Assembly: GCF_000160555.1 (NCBI RefSeq)
Contig: NZ_GG749281.1
Span: forward strand, 94,349 to 158,348
Length of the DNA: 64,000 nt
Source of the DNA: Centipeda noxia ATCC 43541
GTDB lineage: Bacteria; Bacillota; Negativicutes; Selenomonadales; Selenomonadaceae
Direction: 5' to 3'
How positions within the stretch are numbered: position 1 is the first letter of the stretch; each line of letters starts with the position of its first letter. The notes under the pieces are model-generated. The model saw only the letters and a list, made by a program, of their open reading frames with translations. It was not told where the DNA came from and made no database searches. Shown in pieces: positions 52,680 through 61,787 of this stretch. The position numbers and the translations under genes were made by a program.

Positions 52680-54107
52680 TCATCCCTCGACATTCAGCAC
52701 GATCAGTTTCTCCTCAGTGAGCTCGCGGATGGCGTAGGCGGGACCCTCGCGGCCGATGCCGCTGTCCTTGACCCCGCCGTAGGGCATGTTGTCCATGCGG
52801 AAAGTCGCACCGTCACCGATGATGACGCCGCCGACCTCGAGATGCTCGGCGCAGTAGTTCGCAACGGCGAGCGAGCGCGTGAAGACACCCGCCTGCAGGC
52901 CGTAGCGCGTGTCGTTGACGGCGGCGACGGCCTCCTCAATCGTATCGTAGGGGATGATGCTGACGACGGGGGCAAAGGTCTCCTCGGAGACAACCTTCAT
53001 CGCAGGGGTGACATCCGTGAGCACGGTCGGCTCGTAGAATGCGCCCGTCCGCTGCCCGCCCGTGAGAACGCGCGCACCTGCGGACGCTGCCTCCTCGACC
53101 CATGCCTCAATGCGCTCTGCCTCGCGCACGGAGATCATGGGACCGATCTGCGTGTGCACGTCCATGAGGTCGCCGCCCTTGAAATTCTGAGCAGCTTCCG
53201 CCGCCGCCGCGCAGAACTCCTCATAAATGCTGCGCGCTGCGTAGACGCGCTGGCAGGAGATGCAGACCTGCCCCGCATTCACGAATGCATGGCGCGCGCA
53301 GTGTTCGGCAGCCCATGCAACATCCGCCACATCCTCGTGCACAATATTCGCGGAGTTCGAGCCGAGCTCGAGCGAGATGCGGCGAAATCCCACCGCCTCA
53401 TGAAGCGCCTTCCCGACAGGAACGCTGCCGGTGAAGGAAAACATGCGGATGCGCTCGTCCGCCGTGAGGAGACGCCCGACCCTGCCGCCCTCGCCGTAGA
53501 TGAGATTCAGGCACCCCGCAGGAAGCCCTGCCTCCTGAAACACATCGCAGAGAAGCGCTGCCGTGAGCGGCGTTGCCGAGGCGGGCTTGTAGATGACGGT
53601 ATTGCCCGCCGCAAGGGCCGGGCCGATCTTGTGCGCCGCGAGATTGACGGGGAAGTTGAACGGGGTGATCGCGCAGACAATGCCGAGCGGGCGGCGGATC
53701 GTAAATGCCATGCGGCCTGCGCAGCCCGGCGCTCCCGCAAGCGGCACCGTCTCACCATGCAGACGCTTTGCCTCCTCTGCCGAGAGGATGAGCGTCTGAT
53801 AGGCGCGGTCGATCTCGCCGCGCGCGTCGCGGATGGGTTTTCCCGCCTCGGCAGAAAGCGCCTCCGCAAACTCCTCGCGGCGCTCGCGCATGAGATTTGC
53901 CGCCCGCATGAGGATCTCATAACGTTCATAGGGACTGAGCTTCACTTCGCGGAAAGCCCTCTCTGCCGCATCTGCGGCTGCCCGCACCTCGGCCTCTCCC
54001 GCCGTACAAATCGCTGCGATCTGCTCCCCTGTCGCCTTGTGACAGACGGGCAGCGTGCTCTCCCCCGAAACATATGCGCCGCCAATGAGCATTTCGATCG
54101 TCTTCAT
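52680..54107 (-). CDS. NAD(P)-dependent aldehyde dehydrogenase
   Basis: This 475-residue enzyme oxidises an aldehyde to the acid. It has ITPFNFPVNLAAHKIGPALA, the nucleotide segment FTGSVPVGKAL, ELGSNSANIV with the general-base glutamate, and NAGQVCISCQRV with the catalytic cysteine. It is closest to the lactaldehyde/succinate-semialdehyde and GapN-like members; the substrate is not clear. The ATG at 54107 follows GGAGG. The upstream region 54108-54377 holds no other gene. Confidence 0.88.
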   Translation of the reverse strand: MKTIEMLIGGAYVSGESTLPVCHKATGEQIAAICTAGEAEVRAAADAAERAFREVKLSPYERYEILMRAANLMRERREEFAEALSAEAGKPIRDARGEIDRAYQTLILSAEEAKRLHGETVPLAGAPGCAGRMAFTIRRPLGIVCAITPFNFPVNLAAHKIGPALAAGNTVIYKPASATPLTAALLCDVFQEAGLPAGCLNLIYGEGGRVGRLLTADERIRMFSFTGSVPVGKALHEAVGFRRISLELGSNSANIVHEDVADVAWAAEHCARHAFVNAGQVCISCQRVYAARSIYEEFCAAAAEAAQNFKGGDLMDVHTQIGPMISVREAERIEAWVEEAASAGARVLTGGQRTGAFYEPTVLTDVTPAMKVVSEETFAPVVSIIPYDTIEEAVAAVNDTRYGLQAGVFTRSLAVANYCAEHLEVGGVIIGDGATFRMDNMPYGGVKDSGIGREGPAYAIRELTEEKLIVLNVEG

Positions 54108-54377
54108 TTCATCGTCCTCCCTCCGCAGGCGGTACTGGAACCGCGCTGTCCCGCAGAAAATCATCCCGAAAGTTCATCATCCGCACTTCCGATCGAAAAA
54201 GAACCGCGCGCGGCCCATGTCAGCTGTTTTTCATTATAGACACGCCTCTTCCAAAAATCAAGAAATCATGCGCCTGCAGATTTTTACCAATATATAATCC
54301 CATCCTTACGCCGTTCCCCATTACTTTTGCTACACTATCATTCGTCAGCAATCAACAGAAGAACAAATGGAGGAACC

Positions 54378-55010
54378 ATGATGAAGAGAACTCTGCGCGC
54401 TGCGGCGCTTACCGCGGCGATGACGACGATGCTTTCCGGCGCGGCTTTTGCGATGGCGACTGTCACGGACGGACAGGAGACCAGCGACGGTGCGACGCTC
54501 ACCTATCCCGTCGTAAAGGCCGATGCGCCTGAGGCACAGCAGCGCATCAATACGGTGATCGAGGACGATGTGAAGGCATTCATGCAGGAGATCGACGCCG
54601 CACGCGTTGCGGGCAAGCCGCCCACGGCAAAGATGAGCTACGAGATCACAAAGAGCAGCGACGATCTGCTCAGCCTGAAGACGAACCAACTCATATCCGA
54701 GGAGGGAGCGGCGCATCCGATGTCCTATGCACACGGCTATATCTTCCGTCTGTCCGACGGCAAGGCACTCACCCTCGCCGACGTGCAGCAGCTGCCGGAT
54801 CGGAAAGAACATGCTTCACGCTACACGCTGGAGTCACTGAACAAGCGCCTCGCCGAGCCGAAAGACGGCGCGGCCAAGGACTTCAAAAAGCTCGAGACCG
54901 CGCCCAAGGACATCTATATGGATGCCAACGGACACATCCATGTACTCATTCAGCGCTATGAGGCGGCTTCCTACGCAGCGGGCATCCTCGACATCGACCT
55001 CGACGCATAA
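54378..55010 (+). CDS. Secreted DUF3298/DUF4163-type protein
   Basis: This 210-residue protein has a signal peptide (MMKRTLRAAALTAAMTTML, cleavage near AFA). The rest has the features of the RsiV-like pair of domains: TLTYPVVKADAPEAQQRIN at the start and an aromatic LSDGKALTLADVQQL segment after. It is probably a periplasmic or cell-surface protein. GGAGG lies 4 nt before ATG 54378 and 7 before ATG 54381. It is a single-gene unit. Confidence 0.75.
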   Translation: MMKRTLRAAALTAAMTTMLSGAAFAMATVTDGQETSDGATLTYPVVKADAPEAQQRINTVIEDDVKAFMQEIDAARVAGKPPTAKMSYEITKSSDDLLSLKTNQLISEEGAAHPMSYAHGYIFRLSDGKALTLADVQQLPDRKEHASRYTLESLNKRLAEPKDGAAKDFKKLETAPKDIYMDANGHIHVLIQRYEAASYAAGILDIDLDA

Positions 55011-55037
55011 CATCAACATTGCCCCAGCCTCCCTTTC

Positions 55038-55071
55038 CCGTCTGCACCCATGCGGTGCAGGCGGTTTTTTT
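55038..55071 (+). terminator. Terminator after the DUF3298-type gene
   Basis: CCGTCTGCACC pairs with GGTGCAGGCGG, followed by seven T. Confidence 0.88.
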
Positions 55072-55134
55072 GTGCGCTGGAATGCCTCTAATCTGCAAGA
55101 ATATATCTATTATAGTATTTGCGAAAGATTTTCA

Positions 55135-55163
55135 TTGACAGCATCTCTGAAATACCGTATTCT
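55135..55163 (+). promoter_or_regulatory. Promoter of the iron/cofactor uptake operon
   Basis: TTGACA (55135-55140), 17-bp spacer, TATTCT (55158-55163). No convincing Fur box overlaps it. Confidence 0.75.
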
Positions 55164-55225
55164 GCAAAAGTGAATATAATTCGTCTTTAAGTGCTTCTCA
55201 AAACAAACACAGAAAGGAGGTCGCC

Positions 55226-56257
55226 GTGCATATTCGATCGCTGCTCACATCACCGCCCGCACTCGCTGCTTTGCTTGTCCTCACCGCCGTCTTTGCTGTA
55301 TCGGCGGGCAGCGTCTTTATCCCTGCCGGCGATACACTCGCTATCATCACGGCAAAGCTGACGGGCAGCGTCCCCGCCGCCGATCCTGCCGTCACGGACA
55401 TCATCTGGTCGCTGCGCGTGCCGCGCGTCCTGCTTGCGATGACAGCGGGCGCGGGGCTTGCGCTCGCGGGGGTTGTCATGCAGGCGAGCGTGCAGAACCC
55501 GCTCGCGGAGCCCTTCATCCTCGGCATCGCCTCGGGCGCGTCCGTCGGCGCAACGCTCGCGATCCTCATCGGCTCTGCGGCGATCCCGTTCGGTGTGCCG
55601 GGCTGCGCCTTCGTCGGCGCAATCCTCGCTACGCTCGCCGTACTCATACTCGCAGGGATGCATCGCCGCGTCTCGACGGTGAAGCTCGTACTCGCGGGTG
55701 CAGCGATCAGCGCTCTGTGCATTGCGGTGACGAACTTCATCGTCTACATGGCGGCGGATGCGGAGGGCATGCAGTCGGCCGCGTTCTGGACGATGGGCAG
55801 CCTCGCGGATGCAAAATGGCACAGCCTCTTCCTGCCCGTCCTCATCGTCACCGCGCTCGCCGTCTACTTCCTCTCGCAGCTGCGTACGCTCGACGTGCTG
55901 CTGCTCGGAGAGGAGCTCGCCGTCACGCTCGGCATCGACGCGAGCGCGAAGCGCCGCCTCTACATGGGACTTCTCGCCCTGCTGACGGGTGTCCTCGTCG
56001 CGACCTGCGGCATCATTGGCTTCGTCGGACTCGTCGTCCCGCATCTCGTGCGCTCGTTTACGGGCGCCTCACATCGTCGTCTGCTGCCGGCGGCGCTCCT
56101 CGTCGGGGCGATCTTTCTCGTCATCGCCGACCTCCTCGCGCGCACACTGCTGCCCGCGGGCGATCTGCCGATCGGCATCATCACGGCGCTCATCGGCGCG
56201 CCCCTCTTCATGAAGCTGCTCTTCGGCAGCGGCGGGAATTTTGGGGGTTCGCGATGA
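55226..56257 (+). CDS. FecCD/BtuC-type ABC transporter permease
   Basis: This 343-residue protein with about nine membrane helices is the permease of a siderophore, heme or cobalamin importer. Typical segments are LRVPRVLLAMTAGAGLALAG, QNPLAEPFILGIASGAS and IIGFVGLVVPHLVRS. It starts with GTG at 55226, 5 nt after AAAGGAGG. It overlaps the ATPase gene by 4 bp and is first of four operon genes. Confidence 0.9.
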   Translation: MHIRSLLTSPPALAALLVLTAVFAVSAGSVFIPAGDTLAIITAKLTGSVPAADPAVTDIIWSLRVPRVLLAMTAGAGLALAGVVMQASVQNPLAEPFILGIASGASVGATLAILIGSAAIPFGVPGCAFVGAILATLAVLILAGMHRRVSTVKLVLAGAAISALCIAVTNFIVYMAADAEGMQSAAFWTMGSLADAKWHSLFLPVLIVTALAVYFLSQLRTLDVLLLGEELAVTLGIDASAKRRLYMGLLALLTGVLVATCGIIGFVGLVVPHLVRSFTGASHRRLLPAALLVGAIFLVIADLLARTLLPAGDLPIGIITALIGAPLFMKLLFGSGGNFGGSR

Positions 56258-57027
56258 AGGAGATCCACATTGAGAACCTGCATTTCCGCATCGGCGCAAA
56301 GGAAATCCTCCGCGGCATCACCGCGGACCTCCCGGCCGACCGCTTCGTTGCGCTCCTCGGGCCGAACGGCTGCGGCAAATCGACGCTCCTCAAGCACCTC
56401 TACCGCGTCCACCGCGTACAGGAGGGCGCAGTTACGATGGACGGCACGCCGATTGACGGGATTCCTCTGCGCGCCGCAGCACAGAAGATCGGCGTCATGG
56501 GGCAGTTCCATGCTGTCGACTTCGACTTCAGCGTCGAGGAGATCGTGCTCATGGGACGCGCGCCGTATAAGGAGAGCTTCGAGGAGGACACGGCGGCGGA
56601 CTTCGCGCTCGTACGCACCGCGCTCGAGCGCGTCGGCATGGCGGGCGCGGCACAGCGCAGCTTCAACGAGCTCTCGGGCGGCGAGCAGCAGCGCGTCATG
56701 CTTGCGCGCTGTCTCGTGCAGGAGCCGCAGCTGCTCATCCTCGATGAACCGACAAACCATCTCGACATCAAGTACCAGCTGCATATCCTGGAGCTGGTCA
56801 AAGGGCTCGGCATCGGCGTGATCGCAGCACTGCACGATCTCAATCTCGCGGCGATGTACGCCGACCTCCTCGTCGTCATGAAGGAGGGGCGCATCGAGCG
56901 TATCGGCACGCCGCAGGAGATCATCACGGAGAACATGCTCGCACATATCTACAGCGTACGCGCAAATGTCACCCACGATGCGGCGGGACTTCCGCTCGTC
57001 GACTACCGCACGGAGCAGATGACGTGA
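56254..57027 (+). CDS. ABC transporter ATP-binding protein of the same importer
   Basis: This 257-residue ATPase has Walker A GPNGCGKSTLLK, the signature LSGGEQQRVMLARCL, Walker B LLILDEPTNHLD and the H-loop ALHDLN. It belongs to the FepC/BtuD group. It starts at ATG 56254, overlapping the permease stop, and overlaps the next gene by 4 bp. Confidence 0.92.
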   Translation: MKEIHIENLHFRIGAKEILRGITADLPADRFVALLGPNGCGKSTLLKHLYRVHRVQEGAVTMDGTPIDGIPLRAAAQKIGVMGQFHAVDFDFSVEEIVLMGRAPYKESFEEDTAADFALVRTALERVGMAGAAQRSFNELSGGEQQRVMLARCLVQEPQLLILDEPTNHLDIKYQLHILELVKGLGIGVIAALHDLNLAAMYADLLVVMKEGRIERIGTPQEIITENMLAHIYSVRANVTHDAAGLPLVDYRTEQMT

Positions 57028-58055
57028 AGCGCGCGCAGACGAGCGGCAAAGTACTCCGCTGCATCTCCCATATGCTCCATCTCCTCCCCCTCCTCGCGCT
57101 CGCCGCGCTCATCCTCTGGCTGTCCCTCACCGATGGGCGCGGGACGCAGGCAGCAGCACCGCATACAGGCGGAATTTCCTACACGACATCGGACAGCGAG
57201 GGACGCCCTGCGACGTTCACACTTGCCCATACACCTGAACGCGTGCTCGTTTCCTATCCGGGCGCGACGGAGCTCATGATCGATCTCGGTCTCGAGCGCC
57301 GGATCATCGGCACGACCGCGCCCTATGGGAAGGAGCCGCCTGCGTATGCAGACGCCTATGCGGAACTGCCGATTCTCGCCGCGCCCTATGTGCCGAGCCG
57401 CGAGGAGGTTGTTGCACTCGCCCCCGATCTCATCATTGGCTGGTCGCACCACTTCACCCCCGAGGCGCTCGGCGATGTGTACTCCTATTTCGATCACGGT
57501 GTCGGTGCGTACATTGTGCCCGCCACCGTGCGCAGGGGAGCGCCGACGCTCGAGGAGACAGTCTATCCGTTCATCGCGGATATGGGACACATCTTCGACG
57601 CGGAGGACCGTGCCGCGGACTATATCGCAGCATTAAAAGCGCGCGTTGCTGCCGTCGAAGACCACACCGCTGTACGCGGGAAACGCTTTTCTGCAATGAT
57701 CCTGCAATCGCATGGAAACAGTCTTTACAGCATGTACGCCCCCGCCTACATCATCGACGACATTGCGCGCAAGGCGGGCGCGGACAACGTCGTCACGCGT
57801 CAGATGCGTGCGGTCGGCCCCGAGCGCGTGCTCGGCTTTGCCCCCGACGTTATCATCTGCGTGAATCCGCGGGACATACCGCCGGAAGAAGCGCGCGCGG
57901 AGCTGCGTGCGGACGTCAACCTCCAAAACATGAAAGCCGTGCGGGAGAACCGCATCATTGTCGTGAATTTTTCCGATGTCAACAACGGGAACGGACGCTG
58001 CATCACAGCGCTGGAAGATATAGCAAGAGGGCTAGATGCCCTTGAAGGTGAGTAA
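57024..58055 (+). CDS. ABC transporter substrate-binding protein
   Basis: This 343-residue protein has an N-terminal membrane anchor or uncleaved signal (about residues 18-36) and the BtuF/FepB fold: TPERVLVSYPGATELMIDLG, ALAPDLIIGW and the long central helix region. It would deliver the ligand to the permease in the periplasm. It starts with GTG at 57024. No lipobox cysteine is seen. It is followed after 15 bp by the receptor gene. Confidence 0.87.
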   Translation: MKRAQTSGKVLRCISHMLHLLPLLALAALILWLSLTDGRGTQAAAPHTGGISYTTSDSEGRPATFTLAHTPERVLVSYPGATELMIDLGLERRIIGTTAPYGKEPPAYADAYAELPILAAPYVPSREEVVALAPDLIIGWSHHFTPEALGDVYSYFDHGVGAYIVPATVRRGAPTLEETVYPFIADMGHIFDAEDRAADYIAALKARVAAVEDHTAVRGKRFSAMILQSHGNSLYSMYAPAYIIDDIARKAGADNVVTRQMRAVGPERVLGFAPDVIICVNPRDIPPEEARAELRADVNLQNMKAVRENRIIVVNFSDVNNGNGRCITALEDIARGLDALEGE

Positions 58056-58070
58056 GGAAGGGATAAAAAG

Positions 58071-59999
58071 ATGAAAAAATCGGTATTAAGCGGCCTCATC
58101 ACGGGCGTACTGACGATTGTAACGGCGTATGCCGCTCCGTCGGCGAGTGCGGAGGAAACGACGGACGAGAGCACACAAACCTACGAGACGGACGCGATCG
58201 TAATCACCGCAAGCCGTAGCGAAACAACGATCAGTGACGTGCCGGCAGATGTCACGCTGATCTCGGGAGAACAGATCGAGCGCGGCAACTACAAGAGCGT
58301 CTCCGATGCACTGAAGGGCGCAAATATCAACGTCGTGCAGAAGGGCTTTGCCGCCTATCCCGTCATCAACGGCGACTCGCGCGTCCTCGTCATGGTGGAC
58401 GGCAAGAAGGTCAACTGGGATCACCTCGTCGTCAGCGGTGACACGAACGCCGTCGATGTGGATCAGATCGCCATCGGCGACGTGGAGCGCATCGAGATCG
58501 TACGTGGGCCGAACTCCTCGCTGTACGGTGAGCGTGCCGTCTCGGGCGTCATCAACATCATCACAAAGCGTCCAACGACGGGAAAACCGTCCGGCAGTTT
58601 CAACATGCAGCTTGGCTCGTGGGGCGAAAAGCGTGCGGGGGTGAACGTCAGCGGCGGCGATGAAAAGAACACCATCAAGGTCGGCATCGCGCATGAGCGC
58701 CGCAGGGACTTCCAATATAAGAACGCCTATGGCGAAAAGCGCACCTTTGAGAACAGTGACATCAACCGCACGGACTACAACGTCGGATTTGACCGCATCC
58801 TTGGCAATGACCGCCTGCGCCTCGAGTTCAGTCGCCACGAGGCGGACGACGGCTACGGCGTTCTTTTGAGCAATCCGCGAACCGGTGCATCCATGTATCA
58901 AGGACGCACAGACATCGTCGATACGGGCTACGGCATCACTTATATGTTCGGCTCGGAGAAGGAGGGCGAGGGCACCTTCATGCGTTTCTATCGAAATGAA
59001 GCAACTGCGGTCGGCGGATTCAATTCGCAGTACGATCACCACCTGCGCCGCAACGCCTTTGAGGGGCAAAAGCTGTGGATGCTGAACGATAAAAATATGC
59101 TCATCGGCGGCTTCCTCTGGTCGCAGGAGAAAATTCATGAGATGAGCGGCAATGTCCCGATGGATGTATCCGCCGTCACAAAGGCGCTCTTCCTCGAAGA
59201 TGACTGGCAGCTCGGGCGCGGTTACTCGCTGAAGCTCGGCTCGCGCCTCGAAAACCACAACGACTTCGGCACGGATGTCACCTCGCACATCAGCCTCAAC
59301 AAGAAGTTCGACCGCAAAACGCACGCCTATATCTCATGGGGGCAGGCGGTCAACAATCCGTCCCTCAAGATGCGCTATGCAAGAACGCCCTTCTGGATTG
59401 GGAATCCTGATCTCAAACAGGAGAAATCCCACACCTTCACCATTGGCGCGGACAGTCAAATCACGCGCAAGTGGAACGTCTCTGCCAGCATCTACTGGAG
59501 CAAGCTAAAGAATGCGCTCAACTGGGTGAACGGAACGGGCGGTAATCCGGGTCACTACGAGAACGTCGATACGGAATACCGCCGCGGACTCGAACTCAGC
59601 ACGCGCTATCGCGCCGACGACCACTGGACAATCCGCACGGCATACAGCTATGCGCATGTCGACTCCACCGATCCCGCCAAGGACTTCCTTCGGACGAATA
59701 CATGCCCGAACGGCTACAATCTCGGTGTCTCCTACACGCAGGGAAAATGGGATGCGGATCTCGACCTCAACTATGTGACAGGACGCAGCACGGTACACTA
59801 TACCGACTCTCGCTATCTGACGCTTGATCTCGGCGTAAACTATCATGTGACGAAGGATTTCAAGATCTACTTGAAGGGCGTCAACCTCACCGATGAATCG
59901 TATGAATCCATGGGTGCAACACCGTCTATTTGGTCGCCCCTGGGCGGCTATGCGGCACCGAGTCGCCACTTCATCCTCGGCGGGACGTATAACTTCTAA
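58071..59999 (+). CDS. TonB-dependent outer-membrane receptor
   Basis: This 642-residue protein has a signal peptide (MKKSVLSGLITGVLTIVTAY), a TonB-box region, a plug (DAIVITASRSETTISDVPAD, then GPNSSLYGERAVSGVINIIT) and a beta-barrel ending in the outer-membrane signature FILGGTYNF with a terminal phenylalanine. It takes up a siderophore, heme or cobalamin across the outer membrane. Its presence shows the cell is diderm. It shares an operon with the ABC importer; the ligand is not evident. Confidence 0.93.
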   Translation: MKKSVLSGLITGVLTIVTAYAAPSASAEETTDESTQTYETDAIVITASRSETTISDVPADVTLISGEQIERGNYKSVSDALKGANINVVQKGFAAYPVINGDSRVLVMVDGKKVNWDHLVVSGDTNAVDVDQIAIGDVERIEIVRGPNSSLYGERAVSGVINIITKRPTTGKPSGSFNMQLGSWGEKRAGVNVSGGDEKNTIKVGIAHERRRDFQYKNAYGEKRTFENSDINRTDYNVGFDRILGNDRLRLEFSRHEADDGYGVLLSNPRTGASMYQGRTDIVDTGYGITYMFGSEKEGEGTFMRFYRNEATAVGGFNSQYDHHLRRNAFEGQKLWMLNDKNMLIGGFLWSQEKIHEMSGNVPMDVSAVTKALFLEDDWQLGRGYSLKLGSRLENHNDFGTDVTSHISLNKKFDRKTHAYISWGQAVNNPSLKMRYARTPFWIGNPDLKQEKSHTFTIGADSQITRKWNVSASIYWSKLKNALNWVNGTGGNPGHYENVDTEYRRGLELSTRYRADDHWTIRTAYSYAHVDSTDPAKDFLRTNTCPNGYNLGVSYTQGKWDADLDLNYVTGRSTVHYTDSRYLTLDLGVNYHVTKDFKIYLKGVNLTDESYESMGATPSIWSPLGGYAAPSRHFILGGTYNF

Positions 60000-60013
60000 C
60001 CATACGCAGCAAT

Positions 60014-60050
60014 AAAAGAAGAGCAGACAAAATCTGTCTGCTCTTCTTTT
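60014..60050. terminator. Terminator after the receptor gene
   Basis: AAAAGAAGAGCAGACA pairs with TGTCTGCTCTTCTTTT, a 16-bp stem. Confidence 0.93.
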
Positions 60051-60136
60051 GTGCTTCCAAGCAGCAAAAGTATGTACTATAATATTACCCAGCAGCTGGT
60101 GAATGTTGGGAGGCTCTCTTTAGGGAGGTGATGCAC

Positions 60137-60226
60137 GTGACGCTTTTTGAAAGGCTGTCACTTTTGATTGCGGCAATAATGCTCGTAGGAACAGCGTGTC
60201 TCATCGTGGAGATGCGCCGTTTTTGA
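60137..60226 (+). CDS. Short membrane peptide, holin-like toxin type
   Basis: This 29-residue peptide (MTLFERLSLLIAAIMLVGTA, then a short polar end) is one hydrophobic helix with the xLFExLSLLI start typical of putative holin-like toxins. GGGAGG is 8 nt before GTG 60137; ATG 60131 in the same frame is too close. TATAAT at 60078-60083 gives a likely promoter. No clear antisense promoter was found, so the type I toxin role is less sure than for 2797. Confidence 0.55.
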   Translation: MTLFERLSLLIAAIMLVGTACLIVEMRRF

Positions 60227-60294
60227 TTCTGCTGCATGAGCGCATTGCATTTCGCTCCTACTTTCGGTAGAATGTGAATAAAGGAGGATCTATC

Positions 60295-60951
60295 ATGCTG
60301 AAAAAATTGTTCCTGCTGAGTCTCGTTCTCCTGCCTCTCCTGTTCCTGGCCCCATGCAGTCAGGTTCACGCAGAAAAGCCCCTTCCCAAAACGACGTCAG
60401 TCCAGCCGGTTCCCGAGGATGCGGTCAGCCGCTCAAGATTTTCATTGGCGACAGAACACCTGAGATTCCGTGACCAGGACTCCGCCCTCACGATGTCAGT
60501 ACCGCTCATTAATGGTCCGTTTGATATCTATAGGCTCAGGGGCGGCATTACCCTATTTGTCAATGACAAATTTTTAAACGGCGATGTGCCGCTGCGCCTT
60601 ACAGCGCTGCTCACGCATATGCCTGCTCCTGCAGGCAAGGCACAGACGACAGCCGAACCTTTCAAAGATGACGCTGACCGCACCATCCTCTCCTACCAGA
60701 CATCGCCCCTCATGCGCAATGTCAAGATCCTCAGCAACGAGACACTAAAACAGAATGGCTCTCCCGCACGGCGCCTGACGATGAGCGTATTCACACACGA
60801 GAGAGATACCATTGTCGAAATCCTGTGGATTGGCGATTCATCGGGAGCATGGCTCGTTCAATTTGACTGCAATGCCGATGATACGAATACGGTCGATCTC
60901 CTTCCTCGCCTCCTCTCCTCTGTGAGCATCGGCGAAGATACAGAAAAATAA
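60295..60951 (+). CDS. Secreted protein, paralogue family member 1
   Basis: This 218-residue exported protein has a signal peptide (MLKKLFLLSLVLLPLLFL, cleavage near VHA). It shares with the genes at 61788 and 63155 the sequence pattern DxxSALTM..P then QNGSPARRLTM and a final LL.SV.I. GGAGG lies 7 nt before the ATG. The family is not one I can name. It stands before the sirtuin gene. Confidence 0.72.
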   Translation: MLKKLFLLSLVLLPLLFLAPCSQVHAEKPLPKTTSVQPVPEDAVSRSRFSLATEHLRFRDQDSALTMSVPLINGPFDIYRLRGGITLFVNDKFLNGDVPLRLTALLTHMPAPAGKAQTTAEPFKDDADRTILSYQTSPLMRNVKILSNETLKQNGSPARRLTMSVFTHERDTIVEILWIGDSSGAWLVQFDCNADDTNTVDLLPRLLSSVSIGEDTEK

Positions 60952-60991
60952 CTCCCATCTATGGATACTGGATTCCAAGAGGAGGACAATC

Positions 60992-61726
60992 ATGGATTCC
61001 ATCGAAAAACTTCGCACCATCCTCAGCCAAAGCCGCCGCGCGGTCTTCTTCGGCGGGGCGGGCATGTCAACCGAGTCGGGCATTCCGGACTTTCGCAGCG
61101 CGGGCGGGATATACAGTGAGACGCTGCATCAGGAGTTCAGTCCTGAACAGATGGCGTCGCACAGCTTTCTCATGGCGCATCCGGAGGAGTTCTTCGACTT
61201 TTACCGGCGGCGCTTCGTCTATCTCGATGCTGCGCCGAATCTGGGCCACACCGCGCTCGCAGAGCTCGAGCGGCGCGGGCATCTCGCAGCGATCGTAACG
61301 CAGAACATCGACGGGCTCCATCAGGCGGCTGGCTCCAAGACCGTCTACGAGCTGCACGGCTCCATCCGCCGCGCGCACTGCATGGACTGCGGCGCGCACT
61401 ACGAGCTCGACTACATCATGGAGCACACACCCATCCCCTACTGCTCCTGCGGCGGCACTGTCCGCCCCGACGTCGTGCTCTATGAGGAAAGTCTCGATAC
61501 CGCAACGATCGAAGGGGCCGTTGCCGCGATCCGTGCGGCGGACACGCTCATCATCGGCGGCACGTCGCTCATTGTCTATCCCGCAGCGGGGCTGATCGAT
61601 TACTTCCGCGGCGACCATCTCGTCCTCATCAACAAGAGCGAGACGCGTGCAGACCGCCGCGCAGAGCTCGTCATCCGCGAACCGATCGGTGATGTGCTGC
61701 ATGCTGCGCTGCCGGAGGTACACTGA
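60992..61726 (+). CDS. cobB: NAD-dependent protein deacylase, sirtuin
   Basis: This 244-residue sirtuin removes acyl groups from lysine using NAD. It has GAGMSTESGIPDFRS, TQNIDGLHQ, ELHGSIRRAHCMDCG with the catalytic histidine and the first zinc cysteines, and YCSCGG for the second pair. GGAGG lies 6 nt before the ATG. It sits inside the paralogous secreted family, apparently unrelated to them. Confidence 0.93.
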   Translation: MDSIEKLRTILSQSRRAVFFGGAGMSTESGIPDFRSAGGIYSETLHQEFSPEQMASHSFLMAHPEEFFDFYRRRFVYLDAAPNLGHTALAELERRGHLAAIVTQNIDGLHQAAGSKTVYELHGSIRRAHCMDCGAHYELDYIMEHTPIPYCSCGGTVRPDVVLYEESLDTATIEGAVAAIRAADTLIIGGTSLIVYPAAGLIDYFRGDHLVLINKSETRADRRAELVIREPIGDVLHAALPEVH

Positions 61727-61787
61727 TCCGAACACCAAGCGTACGGCGCGCACACAGCATCATCAGACACAAAACAAGGTGGTTTCC

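Noticed and set aside
55081-55140. A Fur box at the uptake operon promoter
   Set aside because: The AT-rich sequence resembles part of a Fur site but lacks the symmetric 19-bp pattern.
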